Notes: generated from the sequence alone by a model not told the origin. A stretch of 64,000 nucleotides of DNA from Bacteroidales bacterium (GCA_017965765.1 JAGCPJ010000002.1:27491-91490); one strand, 5' to 3'. Numbered from the stretch's first letter, positions 16,744 through 26,504 are shown. Numbers and translations are program-made.

Positions 16744-19700
16744 TCATACCAAGATGGTGTGCTCCTGGCCGTCATCAACCAATTCCACGGTTGTTGACGG
16801 CTTTTTGTTTGCCGTTTCTTGACCTTTACGCTGGTATTTCAGTACGTAGGTAGTGTTGCCGAAGCGGTATCTGATGGTGAATTCATCCCATTCGGACGGG
16901 ACGTTGGGCGTGAGGGTCAGCACATTGCCTTCCTTGTGGAAGCCGAGGATGTTCTCGATGCCGGTCTTGTAAGCCCATGAGGCGGATCCGGTGTACCAGG
17001 TCCAGCCGCCGCGGCCGGGATGCTGCGGGTTGCTGTAGATGTCGGCTGCGATGCAGTACGGCTCTACCTTGTATTTCAACACGTCGGCAAGGGTCTGGGT
17101 GCGGTGGATCGGGTTGATGAGCGAATAGAGGAAGTAAGCCATGTCGGTGCGGCCTTCCTTGAGCTGGGCCATGATGTACCACATGGCGCCATGGGTGTAC
17201 TGGCCGCCGTTCTCTCGCACGCCTTCAGGATACTGCATGATGTAACCTGGGTTGTCGGCAGAGTTCTTGAAGGCAGGGGTGAGGAGTTGGATGATCTCGT
17301 GTTCGCGGTTGACGAGACGGCCATCGGTCTCCCTGAAGATGGAGCGTTTCTGGTCGGGCGTGGCGACATCTGTGAGGATACTCCATGCCTGAGAGATGAG
17401 GTCGATCTGGCATTCGGTGTTGTTGTGCGAACCCATCGGGTCTCCATTGTCGAAGAAGGCGCGGAGGAACCAGAAGCCGTCCCAAGCGTGGTCTTGCAGG
17501 GCTTGTACCAAGCTGCTGCGGAACTTGGAGAGTTCCTCGCAGTAGTTGAGGTCGGCATCAGGCATCTGTTGGGTGAGTTCTTCCATCTTTGGCAGCAGGT
17601 CGCAGAGGAAGAAGGCTACCCAGACGCTCTCGCCCTTGCCTCCGACGCCAACACGGCTCATGCCGTCGTTCCAGTCGCCGCAACCCATCAGCGGTAGGCC
17701 GTGGGCGCCGATACGGCCCATGGAGCGGTTGATGGCCCTGCGTAAATGCTCATAGAGTGAAGCCTTGGAGGATTCCGCATTTCGCATTCCGATTTCCGAA
17801 TTATACCTCACGCAGCGCTCTGCCTCGCCTGGAGCGAGTTGTTCGGCGATGCAGAAAGGCACTTGCTCATTGAGAATGTCGAGGTCACCGGTCACTTTGA
17901 CGTATTGATAGGTGACATAGACCAACCACAGGTAGTCGTCGCTGAACGTCGTTCGGGCACCGAGTTTCATGCTCTCGTGCCACCAGTGCAGCACGTCACC
18001 TTCCGCGAACTGGTGTGCGGCGTGGTCAAGGATCTGGCGACGGGCGTAGCTCGGGTCGCTATAGAGGCAACTCATCACATCTTGCAGCTGGTCGCGGAAG
18101 CCCGTGGCGCCACCCACCTGATAGAAGCCCGCACGGGCGAAGAGGCGAGAGGCATATACCTGATACAGGTACCAGCGGTTGAGCATATAGTTGAGCGACT
18201 TGTCGGGCGTTTCCACCTGGATGGTGTCGAGTTTCTCATCCCAGAAGCGGATGACCTTGTCGAATTCAGCATCGATCATGGCCTTGCTGTATTTCTGTAC
18301 ACTTTGTTCCGCGCTCTCGGGGATGGAGATGATGAATGCAATGGCGCCTTCCGACTTGGCGGGGATGCTGAACTTCATGCCCAGACGCTTGCGGTTCGGG
18401 TATTTGAGCGAATAGTCATATTGCGCTTCTTTGACGTCTTCCGCCACAGCGGTGAGCCGTATCCATGTGTTACTGTATTGGTCGTGGTAGGCGTTGCGGG
18501 CGAAGATGCTGTGTGAGTGCTCATCCCATTCGGAGAAGATGAACCGAGCGGTCTTTTCTTCGGTATGACCCAAGACCAGCTTATAGACCATGTCGAGTTG
18601 GATCTCCATGTCTTCCTTGGTCTTGTTCTCGATCTTGATCTGGTAGTATTTCTCCAGACGCTCCGTGGCGACAAAGACACGTACCTTGACGCTGTATTCG
18701 TCATATTGTGCGTCGAAAGAGGAGAAGCCTTGGCCGTGTCTTGCCGTGCCTGGGACGAACTGCTTCTTGTTGATGAGGAGCATCTCGGAGGCATTGTCGC
18801 GCACGATGTCGTTGCTCCAGGCGGTGAGCTTGAACTGTTGTGCGTTGTAGGCGAAGGAGAAGCCGGCCATGGTGGAGCTGACGATGCAGCCGAACCTCGG
18901 GTTGGAGATGACGTTGACCCAAGGCATCGGGGTGTTGGTGTTGGTGACGACATAGTCGCGACCGTTGTTGTCGAAGCCGCCGTACTGGTTGTAGAAGTCC
19001 AAGGTGCTCCAGACGCGGAATTGGGCACTGGGCTTCAGCACGGGATATTCCACCTTGTCCTGGTATTGCTGGTTGGCAGCCTCCAGCTGCTGCAGCTGTT
19101 GCTCGATGCGCTCATGGTCGTTGAAGTCGATGCGCGCGACGGTACGTAGCAGGGTGCGTTCGTTCTCGCTGATGCTGTCGCCGTCCAGGATGAAGACCTG
19201 TCCGACTTGTTCGTGGGTGGCCCAGAGATGTTCGGTGTCGGCCATGTTGCGGATAAAGTGGTTGAGTCCCTCATGGTCGGAGCCCGGCACGTCGTTGATG
19301 AAGACGAGGTCGAGGACCATGCCGTGGACTTTGTAGTACTCAAAGGCACGTAGCCTCTCCTTGGCGAATCCGGACCGGTTGATGTCATCGATCTCCATCA
19401 CCACGATGGCATGGTCGCCGCTGATGCCAAAGCGCCATAAGCCGCTCTGTGAGAGCCGGTTCTTGGCCAACAGTTCTTGACGGTGGTTGCCGAAAGTAGC
19501 GGTCTGGAGGATGTACTTGGAGATGCTGTTGTAAAGCCGCATCTGAGAGCCTTTCAGTAGCGACATGCTGGTGCGCATGTTGTTGAAGACGGAGGATTTC
19601 TTGAAGGCATCCTCGATATCCATGGCATTTACATATTGCTCAGCCAGATGGTACAACTGGTCCTTGGCTTTGGCGAAGCCAGTGATCATGAAAGCTGTCA

Positions 19701-22700
19701 CGGCTTTGCCAGCGGGGATGTGGATGCGTCGGCGCATACTCATGATCGGGTCGAGGGTGGTGCCGACAGTGTTGCTCAAGGTGCGGTGGTTGTCGATGAC
19801 ATGGGCATGTCGTATGCTGCCGCCACGACCTAGGAACCGGACCCTGGAGGTTTCGTATTCCACCAAGTTGGAACTCGGGATGTTGAAGTTGGTGCGCTTC
19901 GATGAGATTTCGTCTTGATCGACAAACAGCTTGTGGATGGCATAATAGACGCTGTCCTCGCCATTCTGTGCGGGTTTGCTGAAGATCAGGGCTTGGTGTT
20001 CGCTGTCATATTCGCTTAGCACCTTCATGCCGTTGAAGACACGATGGGCGGCATCGGCATCGCGAGGTGACAAAACCACTTCGCCGTAGGTGGTGATCTC
20101 CAGATCGACGTCAATGGGGCCGTTGTTGGTGAAGGTGTATCTCCTGATCTCAGCGAAGAAGTCTTTCAGCACCGTGATCTCCGTCTTGGTCTCAATGTCG
20201 TCATCGACGCGCATGAACAAGATCTTGTCGGAGGCGAAACTGACACGATACTGTGAAGGCATGACGTCGAGTGGGGAGTAGGTGTTGCACCAGAGCTTGT
20301 CGTTGCTCAGGTTACGGATATAAAGATAGGTGCCATAGTGGTCGGCACTGATCTTGCGATAGCGGTTGATGAGGATGTTACGGTACCTGGAGAAACCGGA
20401 GCCGCGGTCGTTGAGCAACACGGTGTATTGGCCGTTGCTAACCACGCCGATTTCCGGAACAGGGGCGATGCCATCGTAGTCGCGTGCATCGCTTTCGGTC
20501 TGAACTTTAGAATATTGATAACGCTTATATTGCGTGACTTTCAAATCAATATATGGTTTTACTTGAGCCTTTTCTTTAAGTAGTGTCTCCATGGAACGGA
20601 ACACTGGTTCCTGCATGAAGTAATGTTGCAGGCAGTGGTCGGTAAGGTAGTTGGCCAGGGAGGCGAGGATCATGCCTTGGTGGTGGGCATAATGGGCCAG
20701 CACAGGCACTTGGTCGTCAGCGTCGTAGCTTTCGTAGTAACCCATGTCGTCGTACATGTCAAGCCGTTTGAAGCGTTTCAGGTTGTCATAGACGGCACGG
20801 TCGTTGACGCCAATGGTCAGTAAGGAGCTGTAAGGCGAGATGACGATACGGTCCGGGGTGGTGTTCTGGAACTTTAGATAAGGTACTCCAAATGCATGAT
20901 ACTTATAGTTTTGTGCATCATCAAGTTCGTTGTATGCGGTTTCTGAAATGCCCCAGGGCAGATCGATTTTCGGATTTCTTCCTTCGGTATTCTTGATAAA
21001 CGCCCTTTGTGCCCTGATGGCGAAGCTGTAGGTCTCGTCCATGAGGGTGTGCTTGAAGGTGGGCAGGAAGATGAGGGGCATGAAGTACTCGAAGAGGGTG
21101 CCATACCAGGAGGCCACGCCTTTGTAGCGTTTGTACTGTACGAGGGTCTTGTCGAGGCAGAACCAGTGCTTGTAGGGGGCGTCGCCTTGGGCGATGGTAA
21201 GGAAGCTGGTGAGTCGAGCCTCGGAGGCAAAGTTGTTGTAATGGTAGGGCAGCAGGGCATGTGCACCATAGTCATAGCCAATACTGAACACATCCAGCTC
21301 GGGATTGTAGAGCTTGGAGAAATCCGTCTCTTCAATCAGCTTTTCAACCCTCTCAAGTAGTTCTCCGTTTTCCGTTTTTCGTTCTCCGTTTAAAAACCCT
21401 TTCACGACATAGAGGCATGCCACGAAGTTGCCGCTGTCGCAGGTGGAGATGAAGAAGTTGGGCAGGGCTTGGAGGGTGTGGATATGGTACCAGTTGAAGA
21501 GGTGCCCGTTCCATTTCTCGAGTTGCTCCACGGTGTCAATGATGTGGCCCAAGCGTTCCACGGCCTCCTCACGGGGGATGAATCCCAGTTCGGCAGCGGA
21601 GATGATGGAGGTCAAGGAGTAACCGATATTGGTCGGTGAGGTCTTATAGTCGGCCTGTTTCTCTCGGTTGAGCTGGTAGTTGTCCGGGATGAGATAGTGG
21701 GTACTTTCGGTAATCTGGCTGTCGAAGAAATGCCAGGTGTCTTTGGCCAACTGGCGGACGTCTTCCGTCTCCTTGGCAGAGAGGTTCTTCTTGTTTTGCG
21801 GGAACTTCTTGCCGAGCCAGTACATCAGGAAGGGTGCGCCGATCCAGAGGAGGGCGACGAGCAGGGCGATGAGGAAGCTGGCAGTGGAGAAAGGAGAGCG
21901 CAAGACAGAGAGAAGGATAACGATAGCGGCGCAGACGTAGTTGAACCAGAACTTGCTGATGTAGTCGCCCAAGGTGCCTTTGGTGCTCTTGGCGGCTTCG
22001 TCGCTGGTGATCCAGTTGAGTAAGTTCTTGTGGCTGAACCACATGCGGTAACAAGCCCTGATGAGGGCGTCGGTGTACATCCAGGCTTCCTTCGGTAACA
22101 GGGCGAACTGTACTACGGAGCGGTAGATGATCACCTTGAAGCCGCGCATCAGCGTGGCGTAGTAATGGTAGCGTTTGCCGAAGCTGGGTAGTTTGGTGAC
22201 TTGCCCAAGGATGAAGAACACGATGGGGCTTGCTACGGCGATGAAGGCGACCAGGACGTACCAGGGTGGCGTGATCGCTGAGAGTGCGGTATTTCGCGAT
22301 GAGAGTTGGATGGCGAAGCCGAAGATGATGACGACCATCAGTGCCAAGCTGAGTACGGAGCGACGGAGGTTGTCGAAGATCTTCCAGCGGCCGATGGTGT
22401 TGACTTGGTTCTTGACTTTCTCACCTTTTTCATTATAGACGCGGTTGCGGAGCCATCCGATGATCTGCCAGTCACCACGGGTCCAGCGGTGGTGGCGCTT
22501 GGCATCGTCGATGTAGTTCGACGGGTTGTCGTCGAACAACTCCAAGTCGTTGATGAGTCCGCAGCGGATGTGGCATCCTTCGATGAGGTCGTGGCTGAGG
22601 ATGAGGTTCTCTGGGAAGGTGCCTTTCAACACCTGTTGGAACACTTTGAGGTCATAGATACCTTTGCCGCAGAAGCTGCCTTCGTTGAAGATGTCTTGGT

Positions 22701-24462
22701 ACAGCTCGAAGGATGCGGTTGTATAGACGTCGAGGCCGCCCAGGCCAGCGAAGAGTTGCGCATAGCGTGACTTGTGGGTGACTTCGACATCGACGTTGAC
22801 ACGAGGTTGCATGATGCCGTAGCCGGAATCCACTCGGCGTCCGTCAGGGGAGAGCTTGGCGCGGTTCAGCGGGTGAGCCATGGCGCCGATCAGCTTTTGG
22901 GCAGAATACAGCACCAACTCGGTGTCGGTGTCCAGCGTGATGATGAAGGTGATTGGGCATTCCGATTTCCGCATTCCGATTTCCGCACCTCTTCGCCAAT
23001 CGCTGATGGTCTCGCAGCGGAAACGTTTTTTCTTGTCGGCTTCGGAGGTGTTGCCCAGCAGCAGGTCGTTGAAGTGCAAGATGGCGCCACGTTTGCGCTC
23101 ATGGCCCAGCCAGCAGTTCTCGCCATCGCTCCAGGCGCGTCTTCTATAGACGAAGTTGAAGATGTTGGCTCCGTATTTCTTGTTGAGTTCTTTCACTTTG
23201 GCCAGACCGGCTTCTGCCACCTCTTCGTCCCAAGGCATGTCCTCGTTGGGACCTGCGGCGGCGTCGCCGATCAAGGTGTAGTATAGGTTTTGCGGGCGTC
23301 GTTCAAGACGCTGTCCCTCGCTGGCGCGGTTGATGTTCGACAGGTAATAGACTTCCAGCTGTTCCAGCAGCTCGATGGTTCTCGCCTTGTTTTTCAAGAT
23401 GGTAGGCATGATCACCATGGTAGCATATTCCTTGGGGATGAGTCCGTCCTTGAACTTGATCTTGAAGGTGTTGACAGGCTTGTGGATCCGATAGAGCAGT
23501 TGGTTGAAAAGGTCGATGATGATTTGGCTCATCGGCACTACCATAAGGAGGGTGAGGATGACGGTCAGCCAGATGGCTCTGGAGGAGCCGAGTCCGAAGG
23601 CTGCATAGGCGAATCCGAAGGCAAGCAAGGCGGAGAAGATGCTCACGATGGCGACATACCAATGGGCTCTGTTTTTCCAGTTCTTGGGCGGGAACAGTTG
23701 CCATCCCACATGCTCGCCTTTCTCGTCGGCCTTGGCCACCAGCTCTTTGACGAGTTCATACTCCGTTTTCCGCTTTCCGTTTTCCGTTTTCTTTTTCGCC
23801 AGTCGTGTGATCTTGGCGCGGTAGTCGTCCTTGGTCCGGTCGTACATCTGGTCGTACATCCCGGCTTTCTCTTCCTTAAGCATCTTTTCCGAGAAGCTCA
23901 CGCTGTCGATGAGTTCCGACATCGGGAGTTTGGTCATCTTCTTCAGGGAGTTGAAGAGGTTCATCATGCGGAGGTTCTCCCTCGCGGCATCGTTGAGCTT
24001 GTCCACATCGGCCAGGGAACGGTCGGTGGGCGAGTAGTGGTAGGCGTTGGTGTCCTTCAGCTGTTGGCACAAGGCAGCCAGCTCCTGGATGAGGATGAAC
24101 TTCATCAAAGGCAGCAGGGCGCAGACCTCGGGGTAGGAGAAATAGTCGTTGTTCCGTTCCTGCTCTTGGGTGAGGTGGTCAAAGAGCAGCCCTTTGTCGG
24201 TCTGATAGTGGTAACGGGTGAGGAAGTCGTGCAACAGCTGTTCGAGATGCTGCATGCGTTCGCCTTCGATCTTTCTGAAACTCTTGCTTTGGAGGTCGAT
24301 CTTCAAGACCTTTTCCTGCTCACTGATCATGTAGTAGTTGTCGAGGATCCACTCGTTGGTGCTTCCTACGAGGCGCTGCGACTTGGTTTCTTCAACAAGC
24401 AGCAAGTAGTAGTCAGTGATGGTCTTGACGCTTTCCCTGAATTGTTTGTAGATGCTTTTCAT
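16744..24462 (-). CDS. Cyclic beta-1,2-glucan synthase-like giant protein (GT84 + GH94)
   Basis: A 2572-residue protein of the NdvB/ChvB type, which makes periplasmic beta-1,2-glucans. Order: helical N-terminus (1-260); membrane helices near 268-320; GT84 catalytic region about 330-680 with LDTDTELVLYS (about 509) and HRWTRGDWQ (about 657); further helices about 690-760 and 840-890; glycoamylase-like region about 950-1300 (WGISETAYN near 1169); beta-sandwich regions; C-terminal GH94 phosphorylase-like domain with QVGGATGFRDQLQD (about 2115) and CGDWNDGMSRVG (about 2260, catalytic Asp expected). It is somewhat shorter than the 2800-residue rhizobial enzymes. Four 7-bp-period repeat arrays are inserted in frame near residues 220, 492, 1025 and 2220. 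It follows the guanine deaminase by 14 bp in the same direction. Linear versus cyclic product cannot be read here. Confidence 0.9.
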   Translation of the reverse strand: MKSIYKQFRESVKTITDYYLLLVEETKSQRLVGSTNEWILDNYYMISEQEKVLKIDLQSKSFRKIEGERMQHLEQLLHDFLTRYHYQTDKGLLFDHLTQEQERNNDYFSYPEVCALLPLMKFILIQELAALCQQLKDTNAYHYSPTDRSLADVDKLNDAARENLRMMNLFNSLKKMTKLPMSELIDSVSFSEKMLKEEKAGMYDQMYDRTKDDYRAKITRLAKKKTENGKRKTEYELVKELVAKADEKGEHVGWQLFPPKNWKNRAHWYVAIVSIFSALLAFGFAYAAFGLGSSRAIWLTVILTLLMVVPMSQIIIDLFNQLLYRIHKPVNTFKIKFKDGLIPKEYATMVIMPTILKNKARTIELLEQLEVYYLSNINRASEGQRLERRPQNLYYTLIGDAAAGPNEDMPWDEEVAEAGLAKVKELNKKYGANIFNFVYRRRAWSDGENCWLGHERKRGAILHFNDLLLGNTSEADKKKRFRCETISDWRRGAEIGMRKSECPITFIITLDTDTELVLYSAQKLIGAMAHPLNRAKLSPDGRRVDSGYGIMQPRVNVDVEVTHKSRYAQLFAGLGGLDVYTTASFELYQDIFNEGSFCGKGIYDLKVFQQVLKGTFPENLILSHDLIEGCHIRCGLINDLELFDDNPSNYIDDAKRHHRWTRGDWQIIGWLRNRVYNEKGEKVKNQVNTIGRWKIFDNLRRSVLSLALMVVIIFGFAIQLSSRNTALSAITPPWYVLVAFIAVASPIVFFILGQVTKLPSFGKRYHYYATLMRGFKVIIYRSVVQFALLPKEAWMYTDALIRACYRMWFSHKNLLNWITSDEAAKSTKGTLGDYISKFWFNYVCAAIVILLSVLRSPFSTASFLIALLVALLWIGAPFLMYWLGKKFPQNKKNLSAKETEDVRQLAKDTWHFFDSQITESTHYLIPDNYQLNREKQADYKTSPTNIGYSLTSIISAAELGFIPREEAVERLGHIIDTVEQLEKWNGHLFNWYHIHTLQALPNFFISTCDSGNFVACLYVVKGFLNGERKTENGELLERVEKLIEETDFSKLYNPELDVFSIGYDYGAHALLPYHYNNFASEARLTSFLTIAQGDAPYKHWFCLDKTLVQYKRYKGVASWYGTLFEYFMPLIFLPTFKHTLMDETYSFAIRAQRAFIKNTEGRNPKIDLPWGISETAYNELDDAQNYKYHAFGVPYLKFQNTTPDRIVISPYSSLLTIGVNDRAVYDNLKRFKRLDMYDDMGYYESYDADDQVPVLAHYAHHQGMILASLANYLTDHCLQHYFMQEPVFRSMETLLKEKAQVKPYIDLKVTQYKRYQYSKVQTESDARDYDGIAPVPEIGVVSNGQYTVLLNDRGSGFSRYRNILINRYRKISADHYGTYLYIRNLSNDKLWCNTYSPLDVMPSQYRVSFASDKILFMRVDDDIETKTEITVLKDFFAEIRRYTFTNNGPIDVDLEITTYGEVVLSPRDADAAHRVFNGMKVLSEYDSEHQALIFSKPAQNGEDSVYYAIHKLFVDQDEISSKRTNFNIPSSNLVEYETSRVRFLGRGGSIRHAHVIDNHRTLSNTVGTTLDPIMSMRRRIHIPAGKAVTAFMITGFAKAKDQLYHLAEQYVNAMDIEDAFKKSSVFNNMRTSMSLLKGSQMRLYNSISKYILQTATFGNHRQELLAKNRLSQSGLWRFGISGDHAIVVMEIDDINRSGFAKERLRAFEYYKVHGMVLDLVFINDVPGSDHEGLNHFIRNMADTEHLWATHEQVGQVFILDGDSISENERTLLRTVARIDFNDHERIEQQLQQLEAANQQYQDKVEYPVLKPSAQFRVWSTLDFYNQYGGFDNNGRDYVVTNTNTPMPWVNVISNPRFGCIVSSTMAGFSFAYNAQQFKLTAWSNDIVRDNASEMLLINKKQFVPGTARHGQGFSSFDAQYDEYSVKVRVFVATERLEKYYQIKIENKTKEDMEIQLDMVYKLVLGHTEEKTARFIFSEWDEHSHSIFARNAYHDQYSNTWIRLTAVAEDVKEAQYDYSLKYPNRKRLGMKFSIPAKSEGAIAFIISIPESAEQSVQKYSKAMIDAEFDKVIRFWDEKLDTIQVETPDKSLNYMLNRWYLYQVYASRLFARAGFYQVGGATGFRDQLQDVMSCLYSDPSYARRQILDHAAHQFAEGDVLHWWHESMKLGARTTFSDDYLWLVYVTYQYVKVTGDLDILNEQVPFCIAEQLAPGEAERCVRYNSEIGMRNAESSKASLYEHLRRAINRSMGRIGAHGLPLMGCGDWNDGMSRVGVGGKGESVWVAFFLCDLLPKMEELTQQMPDADLNYCEELSKFRSSLVQALQDHAWDGFWFLRAFFDNGDPMGSHNNTECQIDLISQAWSILTDVATPDQKRSIFRETDGRLVNREHEIIQLLTPAFKNSADNPGYIMQYPEGVRENGGQYTHGAMWYIMAQLKEGRTDMAYFLYSLINPIHRTQTLADVLKYKVEPYCIAADIYSNPQHPGRGGWTWYTGSASWAYKTGIENILGFHKEGNVLTLTPNVPSEWDEFTIRYRFGNTTYVLKYQRKGQETANKKPSTTVELVDDGQEHTILV
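17771..17804 (-). repeat. Heptamer array in the glucan synthase GH94 region
   Basis: Four to five 7-bp units of the GGAAT(T/G)C type read on the minus strand, encoding the insert NSEIGMRNAES near residue 2220 of the glucan synthase-like protein. Confidence 0.85.
21361..21391 (-). repeat. Heptamer array in the glucan synthase middle region
   Basis: Units of the GGAAAAC/GGAGAAC type on the minus strand, encoding NGERKTENGELL near residue 1025. Confidence 0.85.
22959..22986 (-). repeat. Heptamer array in the glucan synthase GT84 region
   Basis: Four exact 7-bp units (CATTCCG, ATTTCCG, CATTCCG, ATTTCCG on the plus strand), encoding EIGMRKSE near residue 495, a few residues before LDTDTELVLYS. 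Confidence 0.88.
23761..23786 (-). repeat. Heptamer array in the glucan synthase N-terminal region
   Basis: Nearly four units of CGGAAAA type on the minus strand, encoding ENGKRKTEYE near residue 230, before the first membrane helices. Confidence 0.85.
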
Positions 24463-24476
24463 GGCTATATGAGGTC

Positions 24477-24956
24477 TTAATATTCTGTTTTGTCAGGATT
24501 CTCATCCCAGAGTTTGAAGGAGCTGATGGCTTCTTGAGGAAGCAGGTGGATGAACGGGAGGGACCGGCGGCTGATGGGCTTATCGAGTTCCTTGTAGATG
24601 AAGTCGTCGGCGAAACCAATGGCTGCGGCGTCTTTCTTGGTGTTGCCGTAATAGATACGGCGCAGCTTGGCCCAATAGATGGCACCGAGGCACATGGGGC
24701 AAGGCTCGCAAGAGGTGTAGATGACGCAGTCGGACAAGTCGAAGGTGCCTAGCTTTTGGCAGGCTTCGCGAATCGTGTTGACTTCGGCATGGGCGGTAGG
24801 GTCGTTGTTGAGGGTGACGCTGTTGGAGCGGCCGGCGATGATTTCTCCGTCTTTGACGATGACGGCACCGAAGGGGCCGCCGCCGTTTTTCACGCTCTCA
24901 TCGGCGATGCGGATGGCTTCGCGCATGAAGGCTTTATCTTGTTCTGTGATTTTCAT
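24477..24956 (-). CDS. guaD: Nucleoside/guanine deaminase
   Basis: A 159-residue zinc deaminase of the CDA fold. The zinc and catalytic residues are in TAHAEVNTI (His56, Glu58) and CEPCPMCLGAIYWA (Cys86, Cys89). The C-terminal half, with YYGNTKKDAAAIGFADDFIYKEL, matches guanine deaminases of the Bacillus GuaD type (about 156 residues) rather than TadA tRNA deaminases, so hydrolysis of guanine to xanthine is the likely reaction. The start overlaps the radical SAM gene end by 23 bp, so it is cotranscribed with that gene and probably with the glucan synthase after it. Confidence 0.85.
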   Translation of the reverse strand: MKITEQDKAFMREAIRIADESVKNGGGPFGAVIVKDGEIIAGRSNSVTLNNDPTAHAEVNTIREACQKLGTFDLSDCVIYTSCEPCPMCLGAIYWAKLRRIYYGNTKKDAAAIGFADDFIYKELDKPISRRSLPFIHLLPQEAISSFKLWDENPDKTEY

Positions 24957-26049
24957 GGTCTTTCTTTTTTTCGTTTTCTGATGCTACAATCATGTTGTAT
25001 TGGCATACTTGCAGCTTGCCGTTGCCGTCCCTGAGGTGAAATCCGTTGCCCAGACAGTAACGCCACATCTTGCATTTGGCGCATTGTTCGGTCTTCATCC
25101 ACTTGCGGTCGCGATAGACCTCGTATCTGTTTTGCCAGACCTCCCAGAAACTGTCTTGGTAGATGTTGCCTTGGTGGTAGTCGCTGCGGATGCTCAGGCA
25201 ACCCGAGATGGAGCCATCGGCGAGGATGGAGGCGACGTTAATGCCGGCGCTACACGAAAAGTAGTGGTTGCGCACCTCGCCTTCGTAGTGACCTAGGAAG
25301 CCGTCGCAACCGTAGTCGGCGCGGATGTTGCCCTGAAGCCTGGTGGACTTGATGAACTCCATCATCTCTACGAACTGGCTATTGGAGAGCTTGAAGTCGG
25401 GCTCGTTGGCGGCACGGCCGAAGGGGAACACGGTGAAGAGGCGCCAGCGTTTGATGCCTAGGCTGACAAGGAAGTCGCGAAACTGGGGAAGGTATTGGAT
25501 GGTGCGTTGGTTGACGCAGGTGATGACGTCCCAAGTGAGTTCGGGATGCTGCTTCAGTGCCTCAACGGCGGTGAGCACGTTCTTGTAGCTTTGGGGATTG
25601 CCCCGCATCCAGTTGTGGTCCTCTTCGAACCCGTCGAAGCTCACGGCGATGGACTTTAGGCCGGCATCGACGAATTCGTCCAACTTGGAAGCGGAGAGCA
25701 GCATGCCGTTGGTGACCATGCCCCAGACGAAGCCGCGGTTGCTGATCTCACGACCGCAGCGGGTAAGGTCCCGACGCATGGTGGGCTCGCCACCGGTGGT
25801 GATGACCATGACCTTGGCAGGATCCTGATGCTGACGGATCTCGTCAAGCACCTTCAAAAAGTCGTCCAGCGGCATGTCGTCTTGCTCCGAGAGCATACGA
25901 CAATCGCTGCCGCAGTGCCTACAGTTCAGGTTGCACCGCAGGGTGCATTCCCAAAACAGCTGCTGCAACTCGTGATCTTCGGTGCGTTGCTGTAGCACGG
26001 CGCGGTTGAGCTCCAGGAGGACTTTCTTTTTGAAACCCAGTCTTGTCAT
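24934..26049 (-). CDS. Radical SAM/SPASM enzyme of the rSAM/lipoprotein system
   Basis: A 371-residue radical SAM protein. The 4Fe-4S site is CNLNCRHC (Cys39, 43, 46), preceded by FWECTLR; TTGGEPTMR (about 85-93) is the SAM-binding GGE motif. A C-terminal SPASM domain has cysteines in YGCDGF, YFSCSAG, SGCLSI and then QCAKCKMWRYCLGNGFHL to VCQYN for auxiliary clusters. The protein resembles the Bacteroidota family described as radical SAM enzyme of a rSAM/lipoprotein system, and the gene immediately upstream (11-bp gap) encodes exactly such a lipoprotein. SPASM enzymes usually modify peptides, so the lipoprotein C-terminus is a likely substrate; the chemistry is unknown. Confidence 0.85.
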   Translation of the reverse strand: MTRLGFKKKVLLELNRAVLQQRTEDHELQQLFWECTLRCNLNCRHCGSDCRMLSEQDDMPLDDFLKVLDEIRQHQDPAKVMVITTGGEPTMRRDLTRCGREISNRGFVWGMVTNGMLLSASKLDEFVDAGLKSIAVSFDGFEEDHNWMRGNPQSYKNVLTAVEALKQHPELTWDVITCVNQRTIQYLPQFRDFLVSLGIKRWRLFTVFPFGRAANEPDFKLSNSQFVEMMEFIKSTRLQGNIRADYGCDGFLGHYEGEVRNHYFSCSAGINVASILADGSISGCLSIRSDYHQGNIYQDSFWEVWQNRYEVYRDRKWMKTEQCAKCKMWRYCLGNGFHLRDGNGKLQVCQYNMIVASENEKKKDHENHRTR

Positions 26050-26060
26050 GGCAAAAGGTG

Positions 26061-26504
26061 TTATCTGTCTGTTGGCGGTGGACCGTAAACGCAGGGTGGC
26101 ACGAGATGGTCCAGGATGTCCTCGATGCGTTGTATGTCGTTTCTGGCCTTATTGCTGAAAGCTTCGTTTTCAAGAGCCTCTTCGTTCTTGCCTAAGATGG
26201 AGTTGATCTCATTTAGCCGTTGGTACATGGCCACCTGTTCCTTCTTGATTTCAATCAGGGTGTTGCAGGTCTCGCGTTTCATGCTGAGATTGTCGTAATT
26301 GTTAAGGTCTTGCATGTATGGCGATCCCCAATAGACGGCTTCTCTTTCCTTGCTTTCGCTGATGCTAACCTCGATGCTGTCGCGCTCGGCCATCAGCTCC
26401 TTCTTGACTTTCCGGGGAATCCTGTTCTGGCTGGTGCATGAAACGACCAGAAGGGCCAAACCTGTCAAGACGCTGATCCATACGGTACGTACAACTTTTT
26501 TCAT
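26061..26504 (-). CDS. Putative lipoprotein partner of the radical SAM enzyme
   Basis: A 147-residue lipoprotein: basic N-terminus MKKVVRTVW, hydrophobic core and lipobox LVVSC (Cys23). The middle (about 33-130) is charged and strongly helical, probably a coiled coil. The protein ends in PPCVYGPPPTDR. A related sequence, AVYWGSPYM, lies near residue 56. The same signal peptide and a CVYGSP motif recur in the protein at 49095-49373. It is the first gene of the set that continues with the radical SAM enzyme, guanine deaminase and glucan synthase. Its promoter box is at 26526-26533. Confidence 0.82.
   Translation of the reverse strand: MKKVVRTVWISVLTGLALLVVSCTSQNRIPRKVKKELMAERDSIEVSISESKEREAVYWGSPYMQDLNNYDNLSMKRETCNTLIEIKKEQVAMYQRLNEINSILGKNEEALENEAFSNKARNDIQRIEDILDHLVPPCVYGPPPTDR

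Noticed and set aside
22306-24480. Long plus-strand frames, including 22306-22770, 22774-23286 and 23290-24480
   Set aside because: They are antisense to the glucan synthase-like gene and encode no recognisable domain.
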